Shown here: positions 18,988 through 27,768 of the stretch, piece by piece
Layout: the number at the start of each line of letters is the position of its first letter
How positions within the stretch are numbered: the stretch's first letter is position 1
From: Seminibacterium arietis
GTDB lineage: Bacteria > Pseudomonadota > Gammaproteobacteria > Enterobacterales > Pasteurellaceae
Reading direction: 5' to 3'
Assembly: GCF_042675725.1 (NCBI RefSeq)
Contig: NZ_JBHTJN010000009.1
Coordinates: 62,001-126,000, forward strand
DNA length: 64,000 nt
Notes under the pieces: model-generated
What the model was told of the DNA's origin: nothing
What the model saw: the letters and a program-made list of their open reading frames with translations, nothing else
The model's database searches: none
Position numbers and translations under genes: made by a program

Positions 18988-19003
18988 TGTTAGCAAGATC
19001 ACA
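18988..19003. promoter_or_regulatory. CRP-like site between iolB and iolA
   Basis: TGTTA-N6-TCACA, one mismatch to the CRP core TGTGA-N6-TCACA. It is separated by four A from the palindrome at 19008. Confidence 0.5.
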
Positions 19004-19007
19004 AAAA

Positions 19008-19023
19008 TGAAATAAATTTTTCA
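19008..19023. promoter_or_regulatory. Candidate inositol-regulator operator 1 (iolB/iolA)
   Basis: TGAAATAAATTTTTCA fits TGAAA-N6-TTTCA. The same pattern recurs at 20823, 29899 and 30027, always at inositol promoters. The regulator is inferred to be the RpiR-type protein encoded at 32143. Confidence 0.6.
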
Positions 19024-19119
19024 TTTTTATCTTGTTTGTATTGATATTTTCTATTTTTAAGAGTAGCTTATGGGGCATATTTTGTCTATCATCAATTTAT
19101 CACAGATAAGGAGCTTGCA

Positions 19120-20631
19120 ATGAATCAATTTGTGCAAAATTTTATCAATGGAGCAACAGTTGAAAGCCAAAGCCAACGTATTATCTCCGTATTTAACCCA
19201 GCAACAGGTGAAGAAACAAAAAAAGTAAAATTAAGTACGGTTACAGAAGTAGATTCAGCAATTACTGCAGCAGATGTTGCTTTTAAGAGCTGGTCACAAC
19301 AATCCCCATTACGTCGTGCTAGAATCCTATTCAAATTTAAAGAATTACTTGAAGCTAATTTTGATGAATTAGCTCGTCTAATCAGCACTGAACATGGCAA
19401 AGTTTATTCTGATGCTGTAGGTGAGCTAACACGTGGTTTAGAAGTAGTTGAGTTTGCTACTGGCATTCCTCATTTACAAAAAGGTGAGTTTTCATCAAAT
19501 GCAGGACGGGGGATTGATATTCACTCAATTCAACAGCCACTAGGTGTAGTAGCTGGCATTACTCCATTCAACTTTCCAGCAATGGTTCCGATGTGGATGT
19601 TCCCAGTGGCTCTTGCTTGTGGTAATACTTTTGTGTTGAAACCGTCTGAAAAAGATCCAAGTGTGTCTATTCGTTTAGCAGAATTATTAAAAGAGGCAGG
19701 ATTGCCAGACGGTGTATTCAATGTAGTGCAAGGGGATAAAGAGGCTGTGGATGTCCTTTTAACCGATCCTCGCATTCAAGCAGTCAGTTTCGTCGGTTCA
19801 ACTGCAATCGCTCAGTATATTTATGAAAAAGGTTCTGCAAACGGTAAAAGAGTTCAAGCATTAGGAGGAGCTAAAAACCATGCTTTAGTTATGCCTGATG
19901 CTGATATACAAAATACTGTAAATTCTTTACTTGGAGCTGCATTTGGAGCTGCGGGTGAACGCTGTATGGCTCTCTCTGTAGCGGTTATTATTGGTAATGA
20001 ACTTGCTGATAAGATTGTCGAACAACTTATCCCTAAAGTGAAAGCATTAAAAATTGGTGCTGGACTATTACCAAAAGAGCAAGTTGAAAATGACATGGGA
20101 CCTGTCATATCCAAAGAACATAAAGCAAAAATTGAGAATTATATTGAACAAGGTGTGGTACAAGGAGCTAAACTATGTGTAGATGGTCGTGGTTATAAAG
20201 TTGAAGGTTATGAGAATGGATATTTCGTTGGCGGAACATTGTTTGATCATGTAACGCCTGAAATGACTATTTGGAAAGATGAAATTTTTGGACCAGTACT
20301 CGCTATAGTTCGCGTAAAAAATTATGAAGAAGGAATAGCATTAATTAATAGCCATCAATATGGTAATGGTAGTGCTATTTTTACTAGTGATGGTGACTCT
20401 GCTCGTCAATTTTCCCAAGACGTTCAAGCTGGAATGGTTGGTGTAAATATTCCAATTCCAGTACCAATGGCATTCCACTGTTTTGGCGGTTGGAAAGCAT
20501 CAATTTTTGGTCCACTGAATGTGTACGGTACAGATGGTGTACGTTTTTATACTCGCATGAAAACTATTACAACGCGTTGGCCAAATAGCTCAGTGCGTAG
20601 TACTGCAGCATTTAATTTTCCAACTTTATAA
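19120..20631 (+). CDS. iolA: Methylmalonate/malonate semialdehyde dehydrogenase (CoA-acylating)
   Basis: Last step of inositol catabolism: oxidises and decarboxylates malonate semialdehyde with NAD+ and CoA to acetyl-CoA. The 503-residue aldehyde dehydrogenase has the catalytic cysteine in GERCMA (C282), the oxyanion asparagine N151 in PFNFP, the cofactor loop VGSTAIA (225-231), and the FNFP tail found in MmsA/IolA proteins. AGGAG precedes the start. It is a single-gene unit closed by a GC-rich terminator. MmsA of valine breakdown is the alternative name, but all neighbours are inositol genes. Confidence 0.94.
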   Translation: MNQFVQNFINGATVESQSQRIISVFNPATGEETKKVKLSTVTEVDSAITAADVAFKSWSQQSPLRRARILFKFKELLEANFDELARLISTEHGKVYSDAVGELTRGLEVVEFATGIPHLQKGEFSSNAGRGIDIHSIQQPLGVVAGITPFNFPAMVPMWMFPVALACGNTFVLKPSEKDPSVSIRLAELLKEAGLPDGVFNVVQGDKEAVDVLLTDPRIQAVSFVGSTAIAQYIYEKGSANGKRVQALGGAKNHALVMPDADIQNTVNSLLGAAFGAAGERCMALSVAVIIGNELADKIVEQLIPKVKALKIGAGLLPKEQVENDMGPVISKEHKAKIENYIEQGVVQGAKLCVDGRGYKVEGYENGYFVGGTLFDHVTPEMTIWKDEIFGPVLAIVRVKNYEEGIALINSHQYGNGSAIFTSDGDSARQFSQDVQAGMVGVNIPIPVPMAFHCFGGWKASIFGPLNVYGTDGVRFYTRMKTITTRWPNSSVRSTAAFNFPTL

Positions 20632-20661
20632 TCAAATAAAGTATATTCCTTTCATTATGTT

Positions 20662-20687
20662 AGCGGTGATAAATCACCGCTTTTTTA
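20662..20687 (+). terminator. iolA terminator
   Basis: A 9-bp stem (AGCGGTGAT with ATCACCGCT) directly followed by six T, about 30 bases after the iolA stop codon. Confidence 0.9.
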
Positions 20688-20754
20688 TCCATGAATTACA
20701 AACTAACAAACAACAAAAAAATGTATTTACAGCTCAATATAATTCTTCTAAAAA

Positions 20755-20770
20755 TGTGATCTATGTAACA
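20755..20770 (+). promoter_or_regulatory. CRP-like site upstream of the inositol importer
   Basis: TGTGATCTATGTAACA has one mismatch to TGTGA-N6-TCACA. As at 18988, four A separate it from a TGAAAT element. Confidence 0.6.
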
Positions 20771-20822
20771 AAAATGAAATAAAGTGTTTGGAGTGAAAAA
20801 TATAGGGTGTTATATTCTTATT

Positions 20823-20838
20823 TGAAAAATTTATTTCA
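20823..20838. promoter_or_regulatory. Candidate inositol-regulator operator 2 (importer)
   Basis: TGAAAAATTTATTTCA, a match to TGAAA-N6-TTTCA, about 95 bases before the binding-protein start. Together with the half-matching site at 20775 it may allow cooperative binding. Confidence 0.55.
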
Positions 20839-20933
20839 TTTTAATGAAGGCATGAAATATAGTTTTTCTTTCACAGTTTAAAGTAATAATAGAAATTATT
20901 GCCGCCAGTTTCCATCTATCAAGAGGATTTTAT

Positions 20934-21872
20934 ATGAAAATGCGTTTTAAATTTGCTTTAAGTGCTTTAACATTAGGATTAGCAATGAATAGTTTTGCAA
21001 AAGATGAACTCGTAGTGTTCAGCTTACCTAATTTATCTAGTCCATTTGAAGTCCAACTACAAAAAGTAGCAGTAGAAACTAGTAAGAAATTAGAAATAAA
21101 ATTACAAGTGTTAGATGGGCAAAGTTCTTCTACTAAACAAGCATCCGATTTAGAAAATGCAATCACTCGCGGTGCAAAAGGCATCATCATTTCGCCAAAT
21201 GATGTAAATGCAATTTCAGGGGCTGTGGAAGAAATTCTTCAGGAAAAAATTCCAGCCGCAACTCTTGATCGTAAAGTAGAAAGTAGCAAACCTGTACCGC
21301 ACTTTGGTGCAAATAACTATACTGGCGGTCAAGAAGTAGCAAAAGCAGTAAAAGCTAAATACCCTAATGGTGCTAAAATTATTTTACTCACTGGTCAACC
21401 TGGTTCTACCTCTAATATTGAAAGAACTAAAGGTATACGTGATGAATTAGCGGCTGGTGGTGATAAATACAAAATTATAATTGACCAAACTGGTAACTGG
21501 TTGCGTTCTGAAGGATTACGCATTATCGAAAGTGTATTACCAACTTTGAAAGAAAAACCAGATGTCATTATCTCAGCAAACGATGATATGGCATTAGGTG
21601 CAATTGAAGCATTGCGTAGTCAGGGCTTAAAAGCTGGTGATATTTTAGTGACAGGTTTCGATTCTACACCAGAAGCTCTTGCTAGAGTAAAAGACGGTTG
21701 GTTATACCTCACTGCTGATCAACGACCAAGCTTTGCTGTAAGCACGGCATTAGAGCAAGTAATAGGCAATGTTCGCGATAATAAAGAAGTAACAGGTGCA
21801 GATTATCCACCAAAAATCATTCTAAAAACTAACCTACAAGAGGCGGAGCGCTTCGCGGAAATTAGTGAATAG
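20934..21872 (+). CDS. Periplasmic sugar-binding protein of the myo-inositol ABC importer
   Basis: Protein of 312 residues with a signal peptide (1-22, cleavage after SFA) and a type I periplasmic-binding fold of the RbsB class: DGQSSSTKQASDLENAI (about 59-75) and PDVIISANDDMALGAIEAL (about 215-233) are typical. The ligand is inferred to be myo-inositol because the gene is followed by the importer ATPase and permease and sits inside the iol region. A terminator hairpin between this gene and the ATPase gene should make the binding protein the most abundant component. Confidence 0.85.
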   Translation: MKMRFKFALSALTLGLAMNSFAKDELVVFSLPNLSSPFEVQLQKVAVETSKKLEIKLQVLDGQSSSTKQASDLENAITRGAKGIIISPNDVNAISGAVEEILQEKIPAATLDRKVESSKPVPHFGANNYTGGQEVAKAVKAKYPNGAKIILLTGQPGSTSNIERTKGIRDELAAGGDKYKIIIDQTGNWLRSEGLRIIESVLPTLKEKPDVIISANDDMALGAIEALRSQGLKAGDILVTGFDSTPEALARVKDGWLYLTADQRPSFAVSTALEQVIGNVRDNKEVTGADYPPKIILKTNLQEAERFAEISE

Positions 21873-21879
21873 TTTTTTG

Positions 21880-21909
21880 GCCTTCCAGCTAAAATTGGAA
21901 GGCTTTTTC
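21880..21909 (+). terminator. Intra-operon terminator after the binding-protein gene
   Basis: A stem GCCTTCCA/TGGAAGGC (21880-21887 with 21896-21903) followed by five T. It lies between the stop codon and the ATPase gene, so it probably causes partial termination. Confidence 0.8.
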
Positions 21910-21922
21910 TTATGGAGGTTAT

Positions 21923-23467
21923 ATGTCAACCCCTTTACTTGAAGTAAAAGATCTGACAAAAAGTTTCTCTGGTGTACTAGCACTAGATAGAGTAACTCTA
22001 GCAGTTAGAAAAGGTGAAGTTCATGCTTTGCTAGGAGAAAATGGTGCTGGTAAGTCTACATTACTAAAAGCACTTTCAGGAGCTCAACCACAAACTAGCG
22101 GTGAAATTACTTTTAACGGTGAAACTCTGGATATTAATGATTCTCCTTTTGACCGCCAACTCAAAGGTATTGTTACTATTTATCAGGAATTTAATTTACT
22201 GCCTAATATGACTGTTGCAGAAAATTTTTTCTTAGGTAGAGAGCCTGTAAAAGGCTTATTTATCAATGAAAAAGCAGTTAATGAAGAAGCACAACTCGTA
22301 CTAGATAATCTTGGGTTAAATATAAAACCCGATACTCAAGTTTCTCGCCTGAGTGTTGCTCAGCAACAAATGGTGGAGATTGCTAGAGCAATGACTTTAA
22401 ACGCGAAATTAATCATTATGGATGAACCTTCGGCTGCTCTAAGTGATAAAGAGGTGGAAACTCTACACCAAATTGTTCGAGATTTAAAAAATCGTGGGAT
22501 AAGTGTTATTTACGTAACTCACCGCTTAAACGAAGTATTTGCTCTATGCGATCGTTTTACTGTATTCCAAGATGGTCGTTATTCTGGTGAAGGTGAAGTG
22601 AAAAATGTAACAGTTGATGACATTATTAAAATGATGGTAGGACGTGAAGTTGCTTTTACCCGTCGAGCGGCAGAAGAAACTCACCATACCCATCGACCTA
22701 TTCGTTTAGCGGTAAAAAATTTACACCGTGAAAAACCTGCCCTCGATCCTCACGGCATCGCATTACATGGTGTCTCTTTTAACATTCATGAAGGTGAAGT
22801 ATTAGGCATAGCTGGCTTAGTGGGAGCTGGTCGGACTGAAATCGCTAGATGCTTATTTGGAGTAGAAAATTATACAGCAGATGAAATTACTCTAGACGGC
22901 AAACCTTATTCAGCAACTTCTCCACTAGATGCTCTAGAAAAAGGCGTAGCTCTAGTTCCAGAAGACCGTAAAAAAGAAGGACTAGTGCTAGGGTTACCAA
23001 TTAAAACTAATATGACATTACCTATCCTAAGTAACTTATTGAAAGGTAATTTATTTGTCGATAATAAAAAAGAAGATGATTTAATTGAAACCTATCGTCA
23101 AGCTTTGAGAATAAAAATGGCAAGTAGTGAGTTAGAAGCTCGCAAACTATCTGGTGGTAATCAACAAAAAGTAATTTTAGCTCGTTGCATGGCATTAAAT
23201 CCTAAATTATTAATTGTTGATGAGCCAACTAGAGGAATTGATGTAGGTGCTAAATCGGAAGTTCATCAAGTTCTATTTGATATGGCAAAACAAGGTGTTG
23301 CTGTATTGGTAATTTCGTCAGATTTACCTGAGATTATGGCGATTTCTGACAGGATTATCACTCTGTCCGAAGGTAGAGTAACTGGTGAAATTCACGGTGA
23401 TGATGCAACTGAAGAAAAATTAATGTCAATGATGGCTGTGGGCGTTCAACGCAAGCAGATGGAATAA
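21923..23467 (+). CDS. Inositol ABC importer ATPase, double-domain (RbsA/MglA class)
   Basis: Energises import; 514 residues with two ABC domains. The first has Walker A GENGAGKS (38-45) and signature LSVAQQQ; the second has a degenerate Walker A, GLVGAGRTE, and a full signature LSGGNQQ, as is normal for sugar importers of this class. It follows the binding protein by 50 bases (after the terminator) and precedes the permease by 11 bases, with a ribosome-binding site before each. The inositol specificity is inferred from context. Confidence 0.9.
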   Translation: MSTPLLEVKDLTKSFSGVLALDRVTLAVRKGEVHALLGENGAGKSTLLKALSGAQPQTSGEITFNGETLDINDSPFDRQLKGIVTIYQEFNLLPNMTVAENFFLGREPVKGLFINEKAVNEEAQLVLDNLGLNIKPDTQVSRLSVAQQQMVEIARAMTLNAKLIIMDEPSAALSDKEVETLHQIVRDLKNRGISVIYVTHRLNEVFALCDRFTVFQDGRYSGEGEVKNVTVDDIIKMMVGREVAFTRRAAEETHHTHRPIRLAVKNLHREKPALDPHGIALHGVSFNIHEGEVLGIAGLVGAGRTEIARCLFGVENYTADEITLDGKPYSATSPLDALEKGVALVPEDRKKEGLVLGLPIKTNMTLPILSNLLKGNLFVDNKKEDDLIETYRQALRIKMASSELEARKLSGGNQQKVILARCMALNPKLLIVDEPTRGIDVGAKSEVHQVLFDMAKQGVAVLVISSDLPEIMAISDRIITLSEGRVTGEIHGDDATEEKLMSMMAVGVQRKQME

Positions 23468-23478
23468 GAGAGGTTTGT

Positions 23479-24507
23479 ATGACAACTCAATTTTTAAAAA
23501 ATATGGGAATGGTTGATGATAAAGGAAAGATTGATTTTATCGCTTTTTTTGAACGCTTTGGTGTACTTATTTTCTTAATTTTATTAGTGATTTTTTTCAC
23601 TTTGCAAAATAGTGCATTCTTATCTCAACGCAATATCTATAATGTTTTAACTGAAGTATCAATCTTCGGCATTATGGCTGTTGGTATGACTTTCGTGATT
23701 TTAACAGCAGGGATTGATCTTTCTGTCGGATCGATCTTAGCAGTAACAGCCATGTTGGCTGCTTATATAATAAAAGGTGATAATACTGTTACTGTTGAAG
23801 TCGGTGCCTGGAATGGAATGAGTTGGCTAATCGGTCTTAGTGTTTGTTTAGGACTAGGAACATTTATTGGCTGGCTACATGGATTAGGAGTAACTAAACT
23901 CAAACTTCCTCCTTTTATCATTACACTAGGTGGTATGACAATTTGGCGTGGGGTAACTTTAGTATTAAACAATGGTTCCCCTATCGCTGGTTTTGATCAA
24001 GGATACCGTTGGTGGGGACGTGGTGACATCTTCAGTGTTCCTGTACCCGTAGTAATTTTTGCTGTAGTCGCTATTATTGGCTATTTTGCTCTACATAAAA
24101 CACGGTGGGGACGCTATGTTTACAGTGTAGGAGGAAATCCAGAGGCAGCTAGATTAGCTGGAGTAAATATCAACCGCACTTTAGTTAGTGTTTATGTAGT
24201 AATCGGTGCATTATCTGGGTTAGCTGGTTTTATTCTATCTGCTCGGCTTGGCAGTGCTGAATCTGTTGCTGGCGTTGCATTTGAATTACGAGTGATTGCC
24301 TCCGTCGTCATCGGAGGTACGTCACTAATGGGTGGATACGGTAGAATCACTGGAACCATTATCGGTTCAATCATTATGGGTGTACTTATTAATGGCTTAG
24401 TACTGATGGATGTTTCAGCGTACTATCAACAAATTATTATGGGGTTAATTATTATCCTCGCTGTAGCTTTTGATACTTATGCTAAGAGCCGAAGAGGGGC
24501 ATTATAA
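23479..24507 (+). CDS. Inositol ABC importer permease (RbsC/AraH family)
   Basis: Inner-membrane channel subunit of 342 residues with about nine to ten helices. The BPD_transp_2 signature AGIDLSVGSILA (about residues 77-88) and the cytoplasmic coupling segment GGNPEAARLAGVNI (about 218-231) are present. It is the last gene of the importer operon; an ACAAGCGGT-type terminator follows within ten bases. Confidence 0.9.
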   Translation: MTTQFLKNMGMVDDKGKIDFIAFFERFGVLIFLILLVIFFTLQNSAFLSQRNIYNVLTEVSIFGIMAVGMTFVILTAGIDLSVGSILAVTAMLAAYIIKGDNTVTVEVGAWNGMSWLIGLSVCLGLGTFIGWLHGLGVTKLKLPPFIITLGGMTIWRGVTLVLNNGSPIAGFDQGYRWWGRGDIFSVPVPVVIFAVVAIIGYFALHKTRWGRYVYSVGGNPEAARLAGVNINRTLVSVYVVIGALSGLAGFILSARLGSAESVAGVAFELRVIASVVIGGTSLMGGYGRITGTIIGSIIMGVLINGLVLMDVSAYYQQIIMGLIIILAVAFDTYAKSRRGAL

Positions 24508-24511
24508 CGAT

Positions 24512-24562
24512 ACAAGCGGTCTGATTTAGCAAAAAATTTGCAAAAACAGACCGCTCTTTTTT
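24512..24562 (+). terminator. ACAAGCGGT-type terminator after the importer permease
   Basis: A 9-bp stem AGCGGTCTG (24515-24523) with CAGACCGCT (24547-24555), then six T. The loop holds AGCAAAAAATTTGCAAA. This layout, with the other Pasteurellaceae uptake dialect in the stem, is what I recall from Actinobacillus/Mannheimia intergenic regions, not from Haemophilus. Confidence 0.8.
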
Positions 24563-24578
24563 ATATAGGGTGCGGACT

Positions 24579-25712
24579 ATGAAAACTATCAAAATTGGCT
24601 TAGTTGGTACAGGTTATATTGGACGTTGCCATGCGATTGCCTATGCTCAAACGCCTACACTTTTCCCCCTCAAAGGCAAAATCCAACTGGAATATCTTGC
24701 CGAAATTAATCAGGAACTTGCCAACCAAAAAGCCCAAGAGTTTGGTTTTTCCCGTGTGACAGATGATTGGCGAAAATTGGTTTCTGACCCTAATGTGGAT
24801 GTAGTGGATATTTGTACTCCGAATTTCCTTCACAAAGAAATCGCCCTCGAAGCGATTAAACACGGCAAACACATCTACTCAGAAAAGCCACTTGCTTTAA
24901 CCGCAGCAGATGCTAAAAAAATGGTTGAAGCGGCCAAAAAAGCAGGGGTAAAAACCTTAGTCGGCTTTAACTACATCAAAAACCCAACCACGCAACTTGC
25001 CCGTCAAATTATCCAAAATGGTGAAATTGGCGATATTGTGCATTTTTACGGTACACATAACGAGGACTATCTCGCTAATCCAAACACGCCGATTGATTGG
25101 CACTGCTATAAAGATAAAGCGGGCTTGGGGACACTTGGCGATTTAGCCGCTCATATTGTCAGTGTGGCTCATTATCTTGTAGGAGAAGATATTGTCAGCG
25201 TGATTGGTGATATGCAAACCGTTATTCCTGAACGTCCAAATCCGAAAAATCCGACTGAAAAAGTCAAGGTAGAAAATGAGGATCAAGCAAGTAGCCTTGT
25301 TCATTTTGCCAACGGCATAATGGGAACGATCGAAAGCTCTCGTATTGCCTGCGGTCGCAAAATGGGGCTAACCTATGTAGTTACAGGCACTAAAGGTACG
25401 TTGAGTTATACTCAAGAACGAATGGCAGAACTCAAACTCTACCTGCACAATGATGACAAATCCCGTCAGGGCTTCAAAACGATTTTAGTTGGACCTGAAC
25501 ACCCAGATTATGCCGCATTCTGCGTGAGTGCTGGACATGGTATCGGTTTTAATGATCAAAAATCCGTTGAAATCCGAGACTTGATTAACGGCATTGCCGC
25601 AGATGAACCAATGTATCCTGATTTTGAAGAAGGCTATAAAATTTCCCGAGTGTTAGAGGCGATAGCTAAGTCAGCAAAAGAGAAAAAATGGGTGGAAGTA
25701 GAAGAAATATAG
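24579..25712 (+). CDS. Gfo/Idh/MocA-family oxidoreductase, probable inositol isomer dehydrogenase
   Basis: NAD(P)-dependent dehydrogenase of 377 residues: Rossmann start GLVGTGYIGRCH (7-18), catalytic EKP (102-104) and the D-x3-H pair D188/H192 seen in inositol dehydrogenases. I use the ATG at 24579 (AGGG eight bases upstream); a GTG lies three codons earlier. It differs in sequence and length from IolG at 25821. A role on scyllo-inositol or another isomer is inferred from context. The gene looks richer in G+C than the importer genes and is bracketed by two ACAAGCGGT-type hairpins, which suggests separate acquisition. Confidence 0.8.
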   Translation: MKTIKIGLVGTGYIGRCHAIAYAQTPTLFPLKGKIQLEYLAEINQELANQKAQEFGFSRVTDDWRKLVSDPNVDVVDICTPNFLHKEIALEAIKHGKHIYSEKPLALTAADAKKMVEAAKKAGVKTLVGFNYIKNPTTQLARQIIQNGEIGDIVHFYGTHNEDYLANPNTPIDWHCYKDKAGLGTLGDLAAHIVSVAHYLVGEDIVSVIGDMQTVIPERPNPKNPTEKVKVENEDQASSLVHFANGIMGTIESSRIACGRKMGLTYVVTGTKGTLSYTQERMAELKLYLHNDDKSRQGFKTILVGPEHPDYAAFCVSAGHGIGFNDQKSVEIRDLINGIAADEPMYPDFEEGYKISRVLEAIAKSAKEKKWVEVEEI

Positions 25713-25762
25713 TTGAGATTATCTACTAGTAAAAAGTAATGGTGAGTCCAAATTTAAAATAA

Positions 25763-25802
25763 ACAAGCGGTCGTTTAGAAAAATCCACAATACTGACCGC
25801 TT
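25763..25802. terminator. Bidirectional ACAAGCGGT-type terminator before convergent iolG
   Basis: Perfect arms AAGCGGTC (25765-25772) and GACCGCTT (25795-25802). The left arm contains a full ACAAGCGGT uptake sequence of the Actinobacillus dialect. Confidence 0.75.
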
Positions 25803-25820
25803 ATTCATTCAATAGAAAAA

Positions 25821-26831
25821 TTAAGCCACTTCACTCAATTTCACAGGACGATTTTCTTCCAGAGATTTTTTCGCCGCTAATGCAATCAGAACTGGTTGTA
25901 AGCCGTCATTGCCGTTTACCAGTGTTGGTTTGTCGTTTACAACAGAATCGACGAAGCAACTAATTTCATCAGCAAAAGATTGCATATAGCGTTCTAAGAA
26001 GAAGTATTTTGGTTTTTCGCCAATCACACCATTTTCACCAGAGAACACCGCAGTTGATCCTGTGTCGTTAGTGATGTGGATAGCCCCTTTTGAACCAAAT
26101 ACTTCTGCTCGTTGGTCATAACCGTAAGCGGCTTTGCGACTGTTATCAATCACGCCAATTGCACCATTTGCTAATTTGAGCGTAATTACCGCAGTATCAA
26201 TGTCGCCTGCTTTACCAATTTCAGGGTTTACCAGAACGGTACCGACTGCAAATACTTCCTCCACTTCGCTACCTGAAAGGTAACGAATCATATCAAAATC
26301 GTGAATAGTCATATCGAAGAACATACCACCAGACACTTTGACATACTCAATTGGTGGTGCTTCTGGATCTCGAGAAGTAACGCGAATTACATGTGGTTGA
26401 CCAATATCGCCTGCGATAACACGATCTTTGATTGCTTTGAAATTATGATCAAAACGACGGTTAAAGCCCACCTGGAATTTTACACCTGCTTTTTCTACAG
26501 CAGCTAATACTTCACGAATTTTTTCAGGGTCCGCATCAACTGGTTTTTCACAGAAAACATGTTTACCTGCTTGGGCTGCTTCAATTGAAATCGGTGCATG
26601 AGTATTAGTAGAGGAACATACTAATACAGCATCAATTTCAGGGTCTTGCAGGATCTGTTTGTAATCATCATACACTGTTGGAATATCCATTGATTTTGCC
26701 CAAGCGGTCAATTCATCAGTAATTCTGACATCAGAAATCGCTTTGATTTCTGCTCCTTTTACATATTTGCTGATACTTTCGGAGTGAACACGACCTATAC
26801 GACCCGCACCAATAATACCTACTTTTAACAT
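25821..26831 (-). CDS. iolG: myo-inositol 2-dehydrogenase
   Basis: First catabolic step: oxidises myo-inositol to 2-keto-myo-inositol with NAD+. The 336-residue protein has GIIGAGRIGRVH (5-16), the catalytic lysine in EKP (95-97) and D173/H177 in the DMTIHDFD motif. The start at 26831 is chosen because AGGAG lies six bases upstream, inside the tail of iolE; only one base separates the iolE stop codon from this start. It is the last gene of the iolD-iolE-iolG minus-strand run. Confidence 0.94.
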   Translation of the reverse strand: MLKVGIIGAGRIGRVHSESISKYVKGAEIKAISDVRITDELTAWAKSMDIPTVYDDYKQILQDPEIDAVLVCSSTNTHAPISIEAAQAGKHVFCEKPVDADPEKIREVLAAVEKAGVKFQVGFNRRFDHNFKAIKDRVIAGDIGQPHVIRVTSRDPEAPPIEYVKVSGGMFFDMTIHDFDMIRYLSGSEVEEVFAVGTVLVNPEIGKAGDIDTAVITLKLANGAIGVIDNSRKAAYGYDQRAEVFGSKGAIHITNDTGSTAVFSGENGVIGEKPKYFFLERYMQSFADEISCFVDSVVNDKPTLVNGNDGLQPVLIALAAKKSLEENRPVKLSEVA

Positions 26832-26832
26832 T

Positions 26833-27729
26833 TTAAACTCCTGCCACTTCACGGATATATTTTCTGCCTTTTAAGGCGTATTCAAATGGGTTTGCGATTG
26901 CTGGATCTTGTTCGGCTTCTACCACCATCCAACCTTTGTAGTCGTATTTTTCGAGAATGTCGAAAATCGGTTTGAAGTCAATTACACCATCACCAGGTAC
27001 AGTAAACGTGCCTTTTTTCACACCCTCTAGGAAGCTCAAATCTTTTTCTTTCACTTCCGCAACCACCTCATCACGCACATCTTTTAAGTGAACATGAACG
27101 ATACGGTCAATATATTTTTCCAGTACGCCAAGCATCGCTTTTTGGCAACCTTCAGAATAATAAAGATGACCAGAATCGAACAGTAAATAAACATCATCAT
27201 TCACTTCTGCCATATAACGATCTACTTCTTCAGGTGTTTGAATACCTGTTCCCATATGGTGATGCAAACAAACTTTCATTCCTTTTTCGGCTGCTATTTT
27301 TGCTAGCTCATTATAACCTTCAGCCATTTTCTTCCAATCTTCATCATTAAAAATTGGCTTTTCTTTAAAAATGGATTTAGTTGTACCTTGAATACTACGA
27401 CTCTGTTCAGAACAGCCAATTACTTTCGCACCCATTGCATATAGAAAGTCTCTATGCTTGATGAATTCTGCGATAGTTTCTTCACGCTTACCATCAACAA
27501 AAAAAGTGCTGAACCATGCGTTACAAATTTGGATACCACGCACCTCTAATTTTCGTTTAAGTATTTTTATATCACGCGGATATTTATTACCAACTTCACA
27601 GCCTGTGTAGCCTGCTAATGCCATTTCACTAATACACTGCTCAAAAGTATTTTCCGCTCCTAATTCAGGTAGATCATCATTTGTCCAACCAATAGGTGCA
27701 ATACCAAGCTGAATATTTTCTGCTTTCAT
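26833..27729 (-). CDS. iolE: myo-inosose-2 dehydratase
   Basis: Dehydrates 2-keto-myo-inositol to 3D-(3,5/4)-trihydroxycyclohexane-1,2-dione. The 298-residue protein is a xylose-isomerase-like TIM barrel with the metal-ligand pattern CLHHHMGTGIQT (about 154-165), LLFDSGHLYYSEG and HVHLKD near the C-terminal half. Length matches IolE proteins. It is preceded by AGGTTTTT and a 174-base gap from iolD that contains a degenerate repeat element, so a second promoter is possible. Confidence 0.93.
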   Translation of the reverse strand: MKAENIQLGIAPIGWTNDDLPELGAENTFEQCISEMALAGYTGCEVGNKYPRDIKILKRKLEVRGIQICNAWFSTFFVDGKREETIAEFIKHRDFLYAMGAKVIGCSEQSRSIQGTTKSIFKEKPIFNDEDWKKMAEGYNELAKIAAEKGMKVCLHHHMGTGIQTPEEVDRYMAEVNDDVYLLFDSGHLYYSEGCQKAMLGVLEKYIDRIVHVHLKDVRDEVVAEVKEKDLSFLEGVKKGTFTVPGDGVIDFKPIFDILEKYDYKGWMVVEAEQDPAIANPFEYALKGRKYIREVAGV

Positions 27730-27768
27730 AGAAAAACCTCATTTAAATTAGAGATAAATAAATTCATA

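Larger units (their letters stand above)
20632..20933. other. Intergenic promoter region of the inositol ABC importer
   Basis: This 302-base stretch holds no gene. It begins with the iolA terminator and then carries a CRP-like site, an imperfect copy of the TGAAAT operator (20775-20790) and a better one (20823-20838). The 16-mer at 20768-20783 is identical to 19001-19016 in the iolB/iolA promoter. Confidence 0.7.
24512..25771. repeat. Actinobacillus-type uptake sequences (ACAAGCGGT)
   Basis: Exact 9-mers at 24512-24520 and 25763-25771, both in hairpin arms bracketing the second oxidoreductase gene. A near-copy CCAAGCGGT lies in iolG at about 26702. This is the dialect of the other Pasteurellaceae uptake clade. 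Confidence 0.75.
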
